DNA from: Pleurotus djamor
Lineage: Eukaryota > Basidiomycota > Agaricomycetes > Agaricales > Pleurotaceae
Assembly (NCBI GenBank): GCA_029747585.1
Contig: JAPEVF010000394.1
Span: forward strand, 1 to 41,599
Direction of reading: 5' to 3'
DNA: 41,599 nucleotides
The notes beneath the pieces were generated by a model. That model ran no database searches and was not told the DNA's origin. It worked only from the letters and a program-made list of their open reading frames with translations. This document shows positions 1 to 11,575 of this stretch, one piece after another (the stretch's first letter is position 1; each line of letters opens with the position of its first letter). A program made the position numbers and the translations under genes.

Positions 1-245
1 GTGAATAAAAAACCACACATTAGGCTGACGTTCCTCTTTACTATCTTGTAGGGTGCCCACAAATCTGGTAAAAGGAAACGACCCAGAGGCAATGATCCAC
101 GCTTGAGCAAGTGATAGAATTGTCTTAACGATAGCGCATATCTGTCGCACCGATGCATGGTGCACAGAGCACGCAAGCGTACCGAATAAAGATTGTAAAA
201 AACTCCAATGCAACNCGAAGATTTCGCNCAAGNACGTNNATAGCN
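1..245. other. Gene-less leading edge with clustered ambiguous bases
   Basis: No reading frame here could be tied to a family. Ns lie at 215, 228, 233, 238, 239 and 245, directly before sequence that reads cleanly as the end of a GH31 enzyme. The GH31 frame cannot be followed upstream through the Ns because a TAG occurs in the ambiguous stretch. The DNA before 215 is therefore either an intron plus poor consensus or an unrelated piece joined at a gap. Confidence 0.5.
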
Positions 246-663
246 ACGTCATATCAATGTTCATGTCCGCGATGGATCCGCCATCCTTTTGCACGCTGAG
301 CCAGGATACACTATCGAAGAAACCCGGCAGGGTCCCTACTCTCTTCTCGTCTCTCTTACTCGGGACGGTAATGCCTTCGGCGACGCGTACATCGACGACG
401 GCGTTAGCAACCCTCCGACCGCGAACACAATTCTTACCTTTACCGCTCTGCGTGGGGAGTTGCGCTTGAAGGTCAAAGGTCCCTTCGTTCTTCGTCAGCG
501 TCTTGAAAGCATCACGTTGCTTGGTCTGCAGCGAAGACCCAAGCGCATCGACGTTGCTGGAAGACTGATCAAGTCTTGGCAATATAACCCGGAATTGGGG
601 AAATTGGTCATTGACCAAGTTAGGCTTGGTTTGAATCAAGATGCAAAGGTTACTTGGGAGTAA
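246..663 (+). CDS. GH31 alpha-glucosidase, C-terminal fragment
   Basis: About 138 codons, open to TAA at 661-663, encode what looks like the C-terminal beta-domain of a glycoside hydrolase family 31 alpha-glucosidase. This enzyme releases glucose from the non-reducing ends of alpha-glucans. Typical landmarks are a VRDGSAILLHAEP-like strand, YTIEETRQGPYSLLVSL, and DGNAFGDAYIDDG with the acidic DDG turn. The catalytic barrel with its nucleophile and acid/base aspartates is absent, and the frame cannot be followed upstream of the N cluster at 215-245. Only the 3' end of the gene is therefore represented. The part seen has no internal stop or frameshift, so truncation by an assembly gap or join fits better than decay. 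The family call rests on motif memory and is fairly secure; the substrate is not determined. Confidence 0.75.
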
Positions 664-812
664 GTAAGTAGCGAAGTTCGGGCATTGATTTAGGGGGTTT
701 GTGGTATTCAAGTTTCTCGCTTTTGCATACGCCAAGCTTGTACAGGTTTATGAATGTTGAACCCTGTCACTTCATGTTATGGTCGATCCGTTTTGAGTTT
801 TACGGATGGCAC
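664..812. other. Convergent 3' spacer
   Basis: About 150 bp separate the ends of the GH31 fragment (plus) and the small secreted protein gene (minus). It is presumably shared 3' UTR; no gene was seen. Confidence 0.5.
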
Positions 813-1611
813 TCACTGGATGAACCAACGCTGGTCGGCCGCCACACAGTTACCACCGTGCGCGTTCTGGGGAGCTTGGCAGTTGAAAGCCACGAAATCG
901 ATGACGGCGGCCTTGGGAAGACAAATTTTGAGCACGGAGCAACAACCAACAGTTCCAAGGTTACTCACCATATCAGTGCGGCAATAATTCAATGGGCTGA
1001 CATCTTGGTTTCGGAAGAACGTGGTGCAGCTCCTGTAAGAAAGGCTCAATGTGTTGTTTGTCTGCGAACGTCATGGGTTAGTGGGGTAAGAGAGGTAGCA
1101 AATGTTGAAGCTTACCCCAGTTCCAACGGTGAAAATTTGGCCTGGAGAAAACGGTTCAGACGATGGTTTAGGACTCTCAGGAAAGTACTAACCAGTGTTT
1201 TGAGAAGCAAAAAGCAAGGCATCAGAGATGACATGGCATTCATTGGGGTCAGGTCCTCCGCCAGAGGGTGTGAAGCAATTGGTGTTGCCTGTTCGTTCAA
1301 GGTTCAATTCAGCCAAGAATAGACAATCAAAAGAAGTCTCCGTACATTGTGCTCCACAAACATTGGCTTGTCTAGCCTCAAGGTCTCTGGAAGCAAGACC
1401 TGGGCAGTAGAGCTCTTCCAACTTGACGTCCTTATGCTCTCCTATGAAAGTGGTCGAAAGGACGGTCCCACCAGGACATATGTTCTCTGCGGGCGATGTT
1501 AGATTCATTGTGGACAACGACATCAACAGAAAGCCTACCGGACACGATGGGTTTCGCTGAGACCGAGTATACAAAGGCGGGAACAAGAGCTAGGAGAGAA
1601 GTGAGCTTCAT
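813..1611 (-). CDS. Small secreted cysteine-rich protein, six exons
   Basis: Six exons on the minus strand (1611-1539, 1486-1346, 1288-1193, 1141-1116, 1061-969, 911-813) join in phase into 528 nt, or 175 residues. All five introns are 51-57 bp with GT..AG ends. The protein starts with a signal peptide (MKLTSLLALVPAFVYSVSA) and continues as a mature chain with about eight cysteines. It has the blocks CFTPSGGGPDPNECHVI and NAHGGNCVAADQRWF at the C-terminus, which recur in a secreted protein family of Agaricomycetes with no assigned activity. Secretion is inferred from the leader. A perfect TATA box lies 58 bp upstream of the ATG. The consistent phases and leader make the gene model strong. The role (effector-like, cell-wall or matrix protein) is unknown. 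Confidence 0.85.
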
Positions 1612-1668
1612 GGTGTCTTTCACTGTCTTCAGAGGAAGATGGAGGCTTTGAAGTTAGGGAACGCTCCC

Positions 1669-1676
1669 TATTTATA
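1669..1676 (-). promoter_or_regulatory. TATA box of the small secreted protein gene
   Basis: Read on the minus strand this is TATAAATA followed by GG, 58 bp upstream of the ATG at 1611. Sequence and spacing suit a core promoter of a well-expressed fungal gene. Confidence 0.65.
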
Positions 1677-4600
1677 CGTTCAGGTGGTAGACAGAGCCAC
1701 CGTGCGACGGAAGCGAAGCCGAGCCCCAAATGAAGAGACACGAGGTCACGAATCACATAGGTGGGGCGGGGTCGCGCAGAAAAAGATACATTACGGCCTG
1801 ATTCTCTCAAATCGGGGAGAGCTGGCCGCTGTACTACCAGCCAGACGCGCCTGTGTGCTCGCGCCCATAACCCGAATTCCCAAGGCGGCTTGATTGCCCA
1901 GGTCACGGGTCGGCAAAGGAAGCGCAAAGGAAGCGCAAAGGACCACAGGTCATCGCTTCAAGCCTGAAAGAAGTGCTTCGAATGTTATAGATTCCTTTCA
2001 CTAAGTATAGCGATACAATCGGATCCTGAAAAGTCAGCGAATTAGATATGTCCATGGATCCGACTCAGCTGTATACGCACTACTAGACAAATCAATCATA
2101 GTTCGTGCGTACCAGGAAAAGTTGAACATGGTAGTGGTTTCAGTGTCCGGCGCTTAGCGGAAAGTGACCCCGAGAGGTGGCGGTGTCAACGCCAAAGGCC
2201 CAGACCGAGAAGCCCAATTCATGGACTTTACCTTCAAGTTCGAAAAGCCGCGTCTTGAGAAACTGCCTCTGTCGATTCGCCACGAACGCAGCTACAAAGC
2301 GTGTCCGTATTGTGGTCAGTATGTACTAAAACTCCAACTATTACGTCAAAATACCAACTGCTCACGTCCAGCGCGGTTCAAGTGACCAAGATCGAACCAA
2401 GACCACCTCCGAGGCCCTCTTATTTGTCCTAATTTCAACTACTTAGGAACAGAGGAGTACTTGGTACGCGATCGGTTGATCATAAGCACTCCAACGACCC
2501 TTGATAAGGTATTTTACCTCCACGACGTCATGGTCGATGCATTTCCGTTAAACCGACTTTCTAGCATCACATCGGCTTGAAGCATTTGAAGCCAAGTTGC
2601 TTCGTGCGCTGAAGCGGCGTGGCTCTCCGGGTCGGCTGGCCTCATGCACGTTCTGTGCACGTACAGGAGCTGAATTCACAATCCCCCCCATAAGCCAGGG
2701 TGTTTCTCGAAGGTCAAATCTCTAGATCCTCTTGGCGTTCACTTCTCGCAAGCCCCAAGCGGGATCGCTTGCATCCACTTGCATCGTGTATGGATGCTCT
2801 GTCCTAGTGTCCATTAATGAACTCCTCTTCGTTGATGCCTTTGGCATCGCTTCTACAAATTTACACCGTTTGGACACGAAGTTCAAGTTCAAGCACTCAG
2901 CCTGGAACTCTATCGGAAACGACCTCTAGGTACTAGGTGACTTACACGAGGGTACGGAGGCAGATGTATTTGCCTTTAATCGAGGTGCACGCGTCCATTC
3001 ACGCTGACACTCTATCAGCTTTACATCCAGTGCATCAACTGAAGCACTTTCTCGCGCGACGAAGCCATACATAGTTCTCGTCGAAGTGGGCTGATTTCAC
3101 CGTCATTGCCTACGCATCTTTCATTTCGAGGACGCAAGGTGAGTATACTCATTACTAGCTTCTCGTACGACCGACCACCCTATACTTACTTGTGCAGACG
3201 TTTCTTCTATAGGAGTCCGACCATTGGCTCTGTCTGTCTACCTTGCTGGCCATAGACGGGAATTGATTCGTTCTATTATTTCTCGCTCCCAAACCATCTT
3301 TTCAGACGCCCTGAAGCGGCCGATAGCGACAAGTTCGGCCTCGGAGCCCTCTTCGTAACTAATCCACCCTAGTTGTTAGATCCTCGTGTTCACGGTTCGC
3401 AATTGTTTCGAAGCCCGCGCATGTCCACTCGGACATGACTTGGTGACTCTTCTCTGCAGAATACCTTCCACGGTCTCTCTTCTCCTCGAGCTCCCCAGAT
3501 TTGCGGGATATCACGTATAACTAGGACACCAATTCAATTCGCATTTGGTCAAAACACCTCCAATCAATTGGCCTGGCAATTATTCTCATTCTTCGTGGGT
3601 CCCGGAGCCTCGAGCCGGAGTTGATGGGGGAAGGAAAGTTAAATACAATCGCCACCAACCTAAAAAAAAATTGGTATATGAGTCAGGTCATTATTAATTC
3701 TAGCTTTCCTCGACCATCACCTTACCTACCCGTGTACCCGAGAATTGGGGTAACGTCTTTGACCATCGGTTTACGAGAATAGCTGTATTTGACATAGAAT
3801 GGGTTAGGTAGAGTTAATCACATCGACCTGTGTCGCAATGCGTTTTCACTGGTTACAGCGGCGCTCGAGTTTCCACGAAGAACCCAGTAATCCACGAGGA
3901 CTTGACGGGTACTCAATGCGTTGGCGCGCCATCGAAAGGCAAAATCTTACGGTGACTCAACGGTCAATTTCTTACGGAATATACTTACGATCGCAAGGAC
4001 CACCCAAGGCTGTACAAAAATACACGGCACTCAGCCAGTGGAGGGTGGAATGATAGGAGCGATACCGAGGGTCGAAACAGCATCCTCGAGCTCCTAACCC
4101 ACAGGTATCACCATCTTCGCATAGTCAGCAGTTCACTCAACCATGTGCCACACCCGGGACAAAAGGTCGTGAAAGATTTTTTAAGATTTATACGCAGGTC
4201 GATTTCTCGCGACATTTTCGAACCGATCGAGAAAGCGTAAAGTAAGGTATTCCCTTTTTGCGGCCCCTTTCACTCCCACCCCAAAAATAATCTACCCTCG
4301 TCCCCGACTGACTGCTACCTCCGGTGACAAGACAAAAANACAAGGTTTCTCAACGAGAAAACTTACCGGTTCCTTGAGGCCGAGGAGCTGTCGCCTTCGT
4401 CTTCACCATAAGGTAAGGTACTCCCCCTCTCCGACGACGCCGACGACCCCCATCGTTGGGTTCGTAGAATTTGAAGGATATCGAGGCGAGTCTCCTCTTA
4501 GTCTATGAATGGTTATATGAGCTGAAATCACATTGCAAATAAAGACCCCCATGTCCAAAAATACTACGGATGCACGGCTTTCAAAGCAAATGAAGCAGAT

Positions 4601-5590
4601 GCGTAGTAGACAGGTGAAAGGTAACCTCAGTATTACCCTCGGTGCCGAGCGTAGCACTTTTGAGCTCAAGATGTCGCCGAACTTACGGTGTCAGGCGTGC
4701 TGTAGATCGACTTGTGGTAAGGGTGAATGTGAGAGCTCCTATCTCATCGATTGCTCCCGTAAATGGTGGGCGATATACGCGTCCGCAACCAGCTAAATTC
4801 AGAAATAATATCTCCCCATCCCTGTCCGTACCTCACCTAGAGTGTACGAGCCTTTCCCCGAGTTTCCTCGAGCTTCGAGAATACTTGAGTTTGTGCACGA
4901 GACTTGTTCTGGTCACGAAGCGACTTGGACAGGGTCCTGCACCTTGAGCATCTTAATTGCGGGGTAAGGAGCATATGGGCATCGGACGCGTGTCGTTTTC
5001 CCATGGCCCTATGTTTTCGTAAAGAGCAAAACTGATCAGGTCAGCGGGAGATCTTGAAGTTAAGGAGATAAACAATTTACGATCCGCGGCGAGCAGAGTT
5101 GTGCTCCACAAAGAACCAAACAACCCGATCTGGCATGTGCCGAACCCAATGCGGCAATCTGACTTTGAAAGGCCCAGGGATGAATAAAGGACTGCATCGT
5201 CAAAACCTGGCAAAGGAGGTCGCTCTGGATCCGTGGAAATCGCCTTTTACGCTGGGGAGACGCCCCCCTCTCAAATATCAGCCGCTACAGTCTTGTGAAC
5301 AGGGGACTTCAAATCTTGACTTTCTCTCAACCTTTAACTGGCTTTCCTCGTTCCACGTCCTCGCCTTCTCGCTCTTGAGGTAATTGGCTCCTTTATTTTG
5401 TGCCCCTTTGACACCTGTGTCCATGCCCCGATCATTTTTCAGAATCGAATCTCTATGAATCGGGTGACATAAGCACTCCTACTTACATCACATTGCATGC
5501 CGGACCCCCCACGCCTTTAATCCCACCGTTAATTCATTCAGCTTCTCCTTCGTCTCTCCTTCCTTCTCATCCACATCCCTTCCATCCACC
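1677..5590. other. 3.9-kb gene-poor stretch
   Basis: Only short open frames occur, the longest near 100 codons, and none matches a family I know. The 73-codon frame at 2164-2385 begins with GTG and shows one Cys-x2-Cys pair, too little for a call. An N at 4337 interrupts an A-rich run. A pyrimidine-rich stretch just before 5591 suits the promoter and 5' UTR of the transcription factor that follows. The rest may hold degenerate coding remnants, but none can be supported. Confidence 0.4.
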
Positions 5591-7328
5591 ATGTCTTATC
5601 CAGAGGTGCAGAATTTGTTCTATGGACCGGCCTACGACGTCGTGTCAGACTTCAGCTACCCATATAAGCACCACCAAAGGCACTCACTACCGACACTTCC
5701 CTCCTCCGTCAGCGACGACAATCGAGACTTTGGTAACCCGCCTACAAGAACAATCATCCACATGTCTTCCCACAACACTCTAGTCCCAGATCGCGACCAC
5801 GCCAGACAACCCTCTCCATCCTACTCCGCTCACCCCGCCGACCAACATCCCCCTCATACCTTCTTCCACCAACCTCCTGTGCACTTCGAACAACATCCCC
5901 AGTACAACTTCATGTATGCACCAAACCACCTTCATGGTTGGGCGAATATCGACCCGTTGAGCGCGGCCCCAGAGTCGTCCATGTCGTTTGGGACGATGCC
6001 CGGCATGTCGTTCCCAGAGGCACCGCGGTTAACACCGCCACCCGCCCCCCCCTGTGACCGCTACGCAGCGGTTGACATTGGCAGGCTCGCTCGACCCAGC
6101 CACTGGTATATTTTACCGCACCCCCGAGCATCCACGGCTGCGGACAGCCCAAGCTTGTGAGAAATGTCGTACTAGAAAAGCCAAGGTGAGTTATTACAGT
6201 TCCCAATTGAGTTGAGACGCATCGCGCCCTTACGTCAAACGTCTGTCCTTCTAGTGTAGTGGGGAGCACCCCTCCTGTCAGCGGTGCCTACACAGAGGTC
6301 TTGTCTGTGAATACGCCAAAGAGGGTCGTGTCCGCGGACCCAATAAAGTCAAATCCAAGGCGAGTATGTCGGTAGATGCACAGTCGGCCACACCACCGTC
6401 ATCCGTCGCTGAGGACCAGGATTCCAAGGCCGAAGGTAGCAGCCCACCAGCCTCGCGAAGGGGTTCCGCCGATAAAGGACCATATTCATCGAAGCCATCA
6501 ACTCCATCCTCTCCTGCTAGGCGTAATCCGATATCTGCAGAGCGCCGCTTGTCGAGAACTCGCCCTCCGCACTTGCGAGTTGAAACCATGTCGAACCAGC
6601 GAGATATCCCTTCCGTCGATCTGCACACGTACTCGAGTAGTGGCGAGATACTGCACACCGAGGGGATGGTAATGGGCGGCAGCGGCTTGATCGACGAACA
6701 AAATGCATCCTTCGCAAACCCTCTCCTCGACCCTTACGCCGATCCATCCCAAACACCTCGCCCGAATCAAGGGTGGATGGATATGAATCATCTCCCTCAT
6801 GCAAGCTACCCTGTTGTAAACGAGGTATATCAACCCATCGCAACCTATCCACATCATGACGATCAGGGTCTTCAATTTCATCATACCACGGAGTAAGTTT
6901 TCTTCGATGAACTAGCCTTCAGCTAGCTGATTTTGACGGACAGCCGCAGGTCCATAGGCTCGCTGTCCTTCAGCACTGGTACGACGAGTAGCATGTCTTC
7001 GCCCGTAACGCCCCTCTCCGCGACTCACACCATGCACGGCAATTTCTCAGAGTGTCCACCCGAGTTTCAAGTTCCGAGGCTTTTCCCTGAGGGCGAACAC
7101 CCAGCATGGCAGCCCGGGACCCAGATGCATATCCCTCCCCCAATCCCAGCTGATACGAACGAACCGTCGTCGCTTCTTGAAAAGCCAATCTGGGTAACGG
7201 ATGCTATGTCAGGACAAAGTGGCTTACGCGAAGAATGCCTTACTTACCCTCAGGCGTACCACGACAACGAATCCATCCACCAAGAAAACGAAAACTTCAC
7301 TCCCACTCATCAACCTTCGGACTATTAG
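5591..7328 (+). CDS. Zn2Cys6 transcription factor
   Basis: Three exons (5591-6185, 6255-6892, 6944-7328) encode about 538 residues if one base is discounted from the C8 run at 6045-6052. The DNA-binding domain is a fungal binuclear zinc cluster, C189-x2-C192-x6-C199-x6-C206-x2-C209-x6-C216, split by an intron after Lys198, with a basic stretch RTRKAK between the second and third cysteines. It is preceded by FYRTPEHPRLRTAQ, a conserved flank in an Agaricomycete regulator family. The N-terminal 170 residues are rich in His, Pro and Ser. The C-terminus is acidic and Asn/Gln/His-rich with low complexity, as in activation regions. No fungal-specific middle homology domain was seen. The frames before and after the C8 run differ by one base. 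An intron there is possible, but both sides read as coding right up to the run. The target genes are unknown. Confidence 0.85.
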
Positions 7329-9501
7329 GGGTCCCCTCATGATCATGATCATCATCCTCATCTCGCACGAAAAGGCATACTGCAGTCTTCACAAGGGACA
7401 ATCTGTGACATTCGGTTGTATCTATATTACATATTTCAGTTCTCTTCTCAGTTTTCATTACTCGTATAAATGGGACACGCCTTTTACGTTGATATTTGGG
7501 CTATATTTGTATGATAGGTTTGCGCAGCATCGGTCGCATTAATTTGATTCTTGTCGGCTTGCTTGGTTCTTGGGGCATACGCGTCGGATTTTCAAGAAGG
7601 AACCATCGCTGATAGATCATAATGTGGGTTGGGATATGTGCTCGCAAGATGTTAAAGGCCGACCTGCTTCGGCGACCAAAGACAAGAATTTATTAACCTT
7701 AGCACCATACGGCTAGGCTTCCCTTCAATAAAAGTCCGGTTAGAAGTCATAGGCAAATAACGTGGCGATTCTCACCATCTCCATCTTGGGTCTGAATCTT
7801 CCAAAAGGTAAGCAAAATTCATTATAACTATTCACGGCTGAGGACCGTTGAAATCTGGTAATAGTCGTGGCCATCGGTTTCAGAGGAGGAACATACACTG
7901 GAATGAAGGGTATCAACTAGTCATCATTTGATCCTGATAGATGGAACAAGCCTACCCGTGATAAGGGTCAGATAGGTCAACTAGCCACACGGTATCACAT
8001 TTGACGAAGAAAGTTAGATTGGCTGGCACGAAGGGCAGCCAAGTGAGAAAAGCTAAAGCCAACCGGTGAGAATGGGAAGTACTTCCATTCATGCCGGGAC
8101 GTTTACCGAGGTTGAAAGACCTATTCGGGGTTTCAACTATTGAAGGCAGTCTGTTAATAATATGTGGATATGCACAGAGCAAAAGGACCTACGAAGTGAG
8201 TGGCACGGGGCGTTGACAGCGAGCGCATGTGTTCATGACCATTTTGTTGAATTTCTTCGAGGGAGCACTGCTTCCCAAACCGTCAAACGTCGTAGCAGGG
8301 GTCTTCTGGTTCGAAATTGACTTTTTATTGATGACAACTGCGTTTTCACCGCTCGAACGCGGGAGACGCCAATAAACTCGGGGGCGAGGCCGTCATTTCC
8401 GCCATAAAAGACGAGAAATGTCAAGGTACGTATACTTCGAAGAAGTCAAGGTAAGTGCATGTCTTGGAATGATCTCTATTTTCTGTATGGAACGTTTGAG
8501 GATCGATTTCAAGGGGGCAGGGATCCAGGCCATGCGTGCTTCTTTCCATGAGAATTGATGAGAACTGAAGAGGAATGGCATGTCATCCTTGGATGTGAGG
8601 CTCTTCTGAAACGACGTCAGCGTTCGAAAAAGGGGATGTGGCGGCGTGCATGCGCGGGGGAAACGAAGGACTCACTCGCATTGGCATTTGGCGTTGGAAG
8701 TGACTACGACGAGGACGAAGTTCGTTGACGTCCGAATTTCGAATTTACTGCCTGACGATACAGCCGCGAAGGTAAACGATTCGAGCTTCGTAGTGATGGG
8801 GCACGCTTGAAGCTGAGGGAGTTTAGTCCATTACGCACGGAAATTAACAGGTCCCAGGGAGACGTGAGCAAGCTTGTATTCCAAGCTCAACGATGGAGAG
8901 ACAGTCTGCCCTTGATCAGCGGAGATCATCACGGGCCCGAGGTTTGAAGGTATGACGGAAGGTTAACCTGAATAGAGACCGCGCTGCGTCGGTTTGCTAT
9001 GTATGAACGCCGCATGTCTGTACTGCCTTTTAGCCTATTCAGCGTTTGAGCCTTAAAATGAAACTGACCTGGCACTGCATCAAGGTTCTCAATGAACATG
9101 AGATAGAGGCTATTGCGCCGTGTAGCAATCAAGCTCGCATCTGTTTAAAGCGTTTTATCTCTGAGTTTCTAAGAAAGCAATGTAGGTCAGTTCGTCTGGC
9201 GGTGACGACGGAGGTAGACCCCTTGCAACTTATATACGCTCTGATCAACATGAGTGTCTGTGCATTTATAATGAGCGTTTGTCCCTGAGTCGTTCGACGT
9301 ACTCAGTTAAGATGAGCCTCACCTGGGCGAACCGAGGCTGCATAATAGAGTTTCCTACTTGATACGCGTATCAGCAAGATCAACGCCTTCAGAAGCAACG
9401 AATATGCTTACTTACTGGTTTGAAAACTTCCCAGAGGGCATGTCCTAGGATGCCGACCACGCCCGGTGCCGTTCGTGCTGTTCATGCCACATCCCTACTT
9501 A
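7329..9501. other. 2.2-kb intergenic stretch
   Basis: This begins with the 3' UTR of the zinc-cluster gene and includes a small ATCATG-type repeat near 7338-7355. Open frames on either strand stay below about 115 codons and lack recognisable motifs or consistent splice partners. No RNA gene was seen. Confidence 0.4.
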
Positions 9502-9789
9502 CGACGCGCCAGAAGTCCATGCCAGGTCCAGACACCTCGCAGCTAGGGCCCCAGGTGTCAGTTCCCGCGCCTCCCAGGCCGTCCGTCCGAGTGTTTCTCC
9601 CTTTTCTCTGCGCATCTGCTGTCCGTTCAGCCGTGGGATAGACGTGTATTGCACGATATTCCGACATAATGGAACAACGTCAATGTCGAGCATGCCAGAA
9701 ATGCGGATGGACATATTCTGGCCGTGGGAAAGTTGCTAGGGGCCTGGGAGGGGCTTTATTTTACCGCCATATTCGGTTGCGCAGCCGCA
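9502..9789 (+). repeat. Left terminal inverted repeat of the MITE-like element
   Basis: It matches the reverse complement of 10062-10336. The outer 190 bp are nearly identical; the inner part, ending in TTGCGCAGCCGCA, is more diverged and needs gaps to align. Confidence 0.8.
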
Positions 9790-10061
9790 TTTGGTCGGCC
9801 CACACGATAATACGGAGGAGAGGGCGTGTCAAGAAGATAGCCCTCTTGCCGCGCTGACTGTGTGTCAGTCATGTCCTTCAGGGTATGGATCTTGTAGGAA
9901 ATGGATTGCAACACACATTCTTCCTGTCCGAGAGGAGTGATTCCTCTTGGATGATGTCCGTGAAGCGGCCTTGCCATTGATTAGCACAGAGGTGGTTGGG
10001 TGGGCTGCCCGAGTAATGGCCAATCGAGAAGCTATTGTCGTCAGTGACCCAGCGTAGACAG

Positions 10062-10336
10062 TGCGGCAGCGCAACCGAAAATAGCAGTGGGACGAGGCAA
10101 AATATAGCCCCCCTAGCATTTTCCCCACGGCCTCTATCCGCTTTTCTGGCATGCTCGACATGGATTGTTCTTCCATTATGTCGGAATATCGTGCAATACA
10201 CGTCTATCCCACGGCTGAACGGACAGCAGATGCGCAGAGAAAAGGGAGAAACACTCGGACGGACGGACGGCCTGGGAGGCGCGGGAACTGACACCTGGGA
10301 CCCTAGCTGCGAGGTGTCCGGACCTCTGGCGCGTCG
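10062..10336 (-). repeat. Right terminal inverted repeat of the MITE-like element
   Basis: Reverse-complement partner of 9502-9789. It carries an extra GGAC unit compared with the left arm. Confidence 0.8.
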
Positions 10337-10338
10337 TA

Positions 10339-11575
10339 CCCCACTTGGTCAACGCTTTCAAAGCTTGTAGAAAGGATGGCGTACAAACGACGATGAGACG
10401 GTTTCCTCAATTCGTCATGCATTCCACAAGTCAATGGACACCGATCGCTGTCTCCAAGAATTCGGGATGTCGGTGACACTCGACTATTCAAGACTTGCTT
10501 GCTCAGATATGGAGACTGTTTGCATTCCATGATTGGGGAACAGGACACGAAAAGACATTCCATTGACGATGATGGAGACAGAAGACGTCACGACGTGAGC
10601 TCACTAGATTATAGAAGCAAGGGGAAGTTATTCAACTCAGAAAATACTTTGCATAGAGTAGTCGGTATGCCTCGAACGCAAACGTGTACTTACGCACAAT
10701 GATCGCACCTGAAGCTTTCCCTGATTTGACTCACCGATTAAGGCGTTTCTTCGAGTACTTGGACGTGATATACGTAGATACTCCAACACTTCCATCGCAC
10801 CAACCGTTTTATTCAGTTCGACTATCTTACTGAATACTACACGTCTGCGTTTACCAGGCTGGCAGGCGGCTGGTCCACCAGTGACCAGGCTAGCGTCAAC
10901 CGACGATCATTCACCCCTATGCGCTATACCACATGCTCTGCACGTGATGCAGTACATCACCGCGACAGGCGCTTAACTTACCTCCAGCCTCGTCGCCTCC
11001 AGTCTCCCCATCCTCGCCCATACAATATCGTCATGCCGCCCTCTGCCGACGGTTCGTTCTTCATTCCGCTATCCGCTCCACCCACCGTATAAATACCCCG
11101 ACTCGTTGTCGACCTCTCTTTCTTCCCTCCCACCACCACCCCCTTCGAGTCGGTCGGCTCCCCACTATGTGTCTAGAGCGAACACTTGTTGCAAAGGATG
11201 TGATCGTACCTGAATGCTCTGCTGTCTACTTCCATGAAATCAGCGACTCAGACCACTTCAGGCCAAGCCGCCAATCACCCAAAGCATAGCCGAGGGCTAC
11301 AAGGGCGTACGTGCGTGCGTTGAAGTTCCATATCCCTCAGATTCAGTACACACTCTTACTCTGATCTCACGTGCTTATTATCTGGGTTCTTTTGAAGGTT
11401 GATCTTTTCGTTAAGACCTTCCTTCTTGCAGGCCTGAGGCAGCCAAAGTGCCAAAACCTAATCATGGAGTCTTTGCGGGAAGCACACCGTTATGTGACGG
11501 TGATCAGTTTGCTCTTCTATAGCGTACGTTTTGCCCGCATATACGTATCGAAGATTACTCACATCATCACCCCAT
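10339..11575. other. Intergenic stretch with a TATA-like element
   Basis: No supported gene. TATAAATA at 11088-11095 is followed by a pyrimidine-rich tract and an ATG at 11167, which opens only a 41-codon frame. This could be the promoter and first exon of the weak candidate gene that follows, but no continuous model could be built. Confidence 0.35.
11088..11095 (+). promoter_or_regulatory. TATA-like element with downstream CT-rich tract
   Basis: TATAAATA is followed at about 20-70 bp by a C/T-rich tract, the usual layout of basidiomycete core promoters. The gene it would serve is not established. Confidence 0.35.

Larger units (their letters stand above)
9502..10336. mobile_element. Non-autonomous inverted-repeat DNA transposon (MITE-like)
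   Basis: An 835-bp unit has imperfect terminal inverted repeats of about 280 bp: left 9502-9789, right 10062-10336. They enclose a 270-bp centre. The outer ends read CGACGCGCCAGA on the left and its reverse complement on the right. Each end is flanked by a TA dinucleotide (9500-9501 and 10337-10338), consistent with the target duplication of Tc1/mariner-type elements. No transposase frame is present, so any movement would need an enzyme supplied in trans. The two arms differ by small substitutions, indels and a change in copy number of a GGAC tetranucleotide repeat. This implies an old copy or slippage after insertion. Matching short frames read from the two arms are by-products of the inverted repeat. 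The superfamily assignment is an inference from the TA flanks alone. Confidence 0.8.

Noticed and set aside
2164..2385. 73-codon open frame with a Cys-x2-Cys pair
   Set aside because: It starts with GTG, lacks the second half of any zinc finger, and no neighbouring exon keeps its frame.
9482..10370. Similar small proteins read from both arms of the transposon
   Set aside because: They are mirror translations of the inverted repeat, not independent genes.
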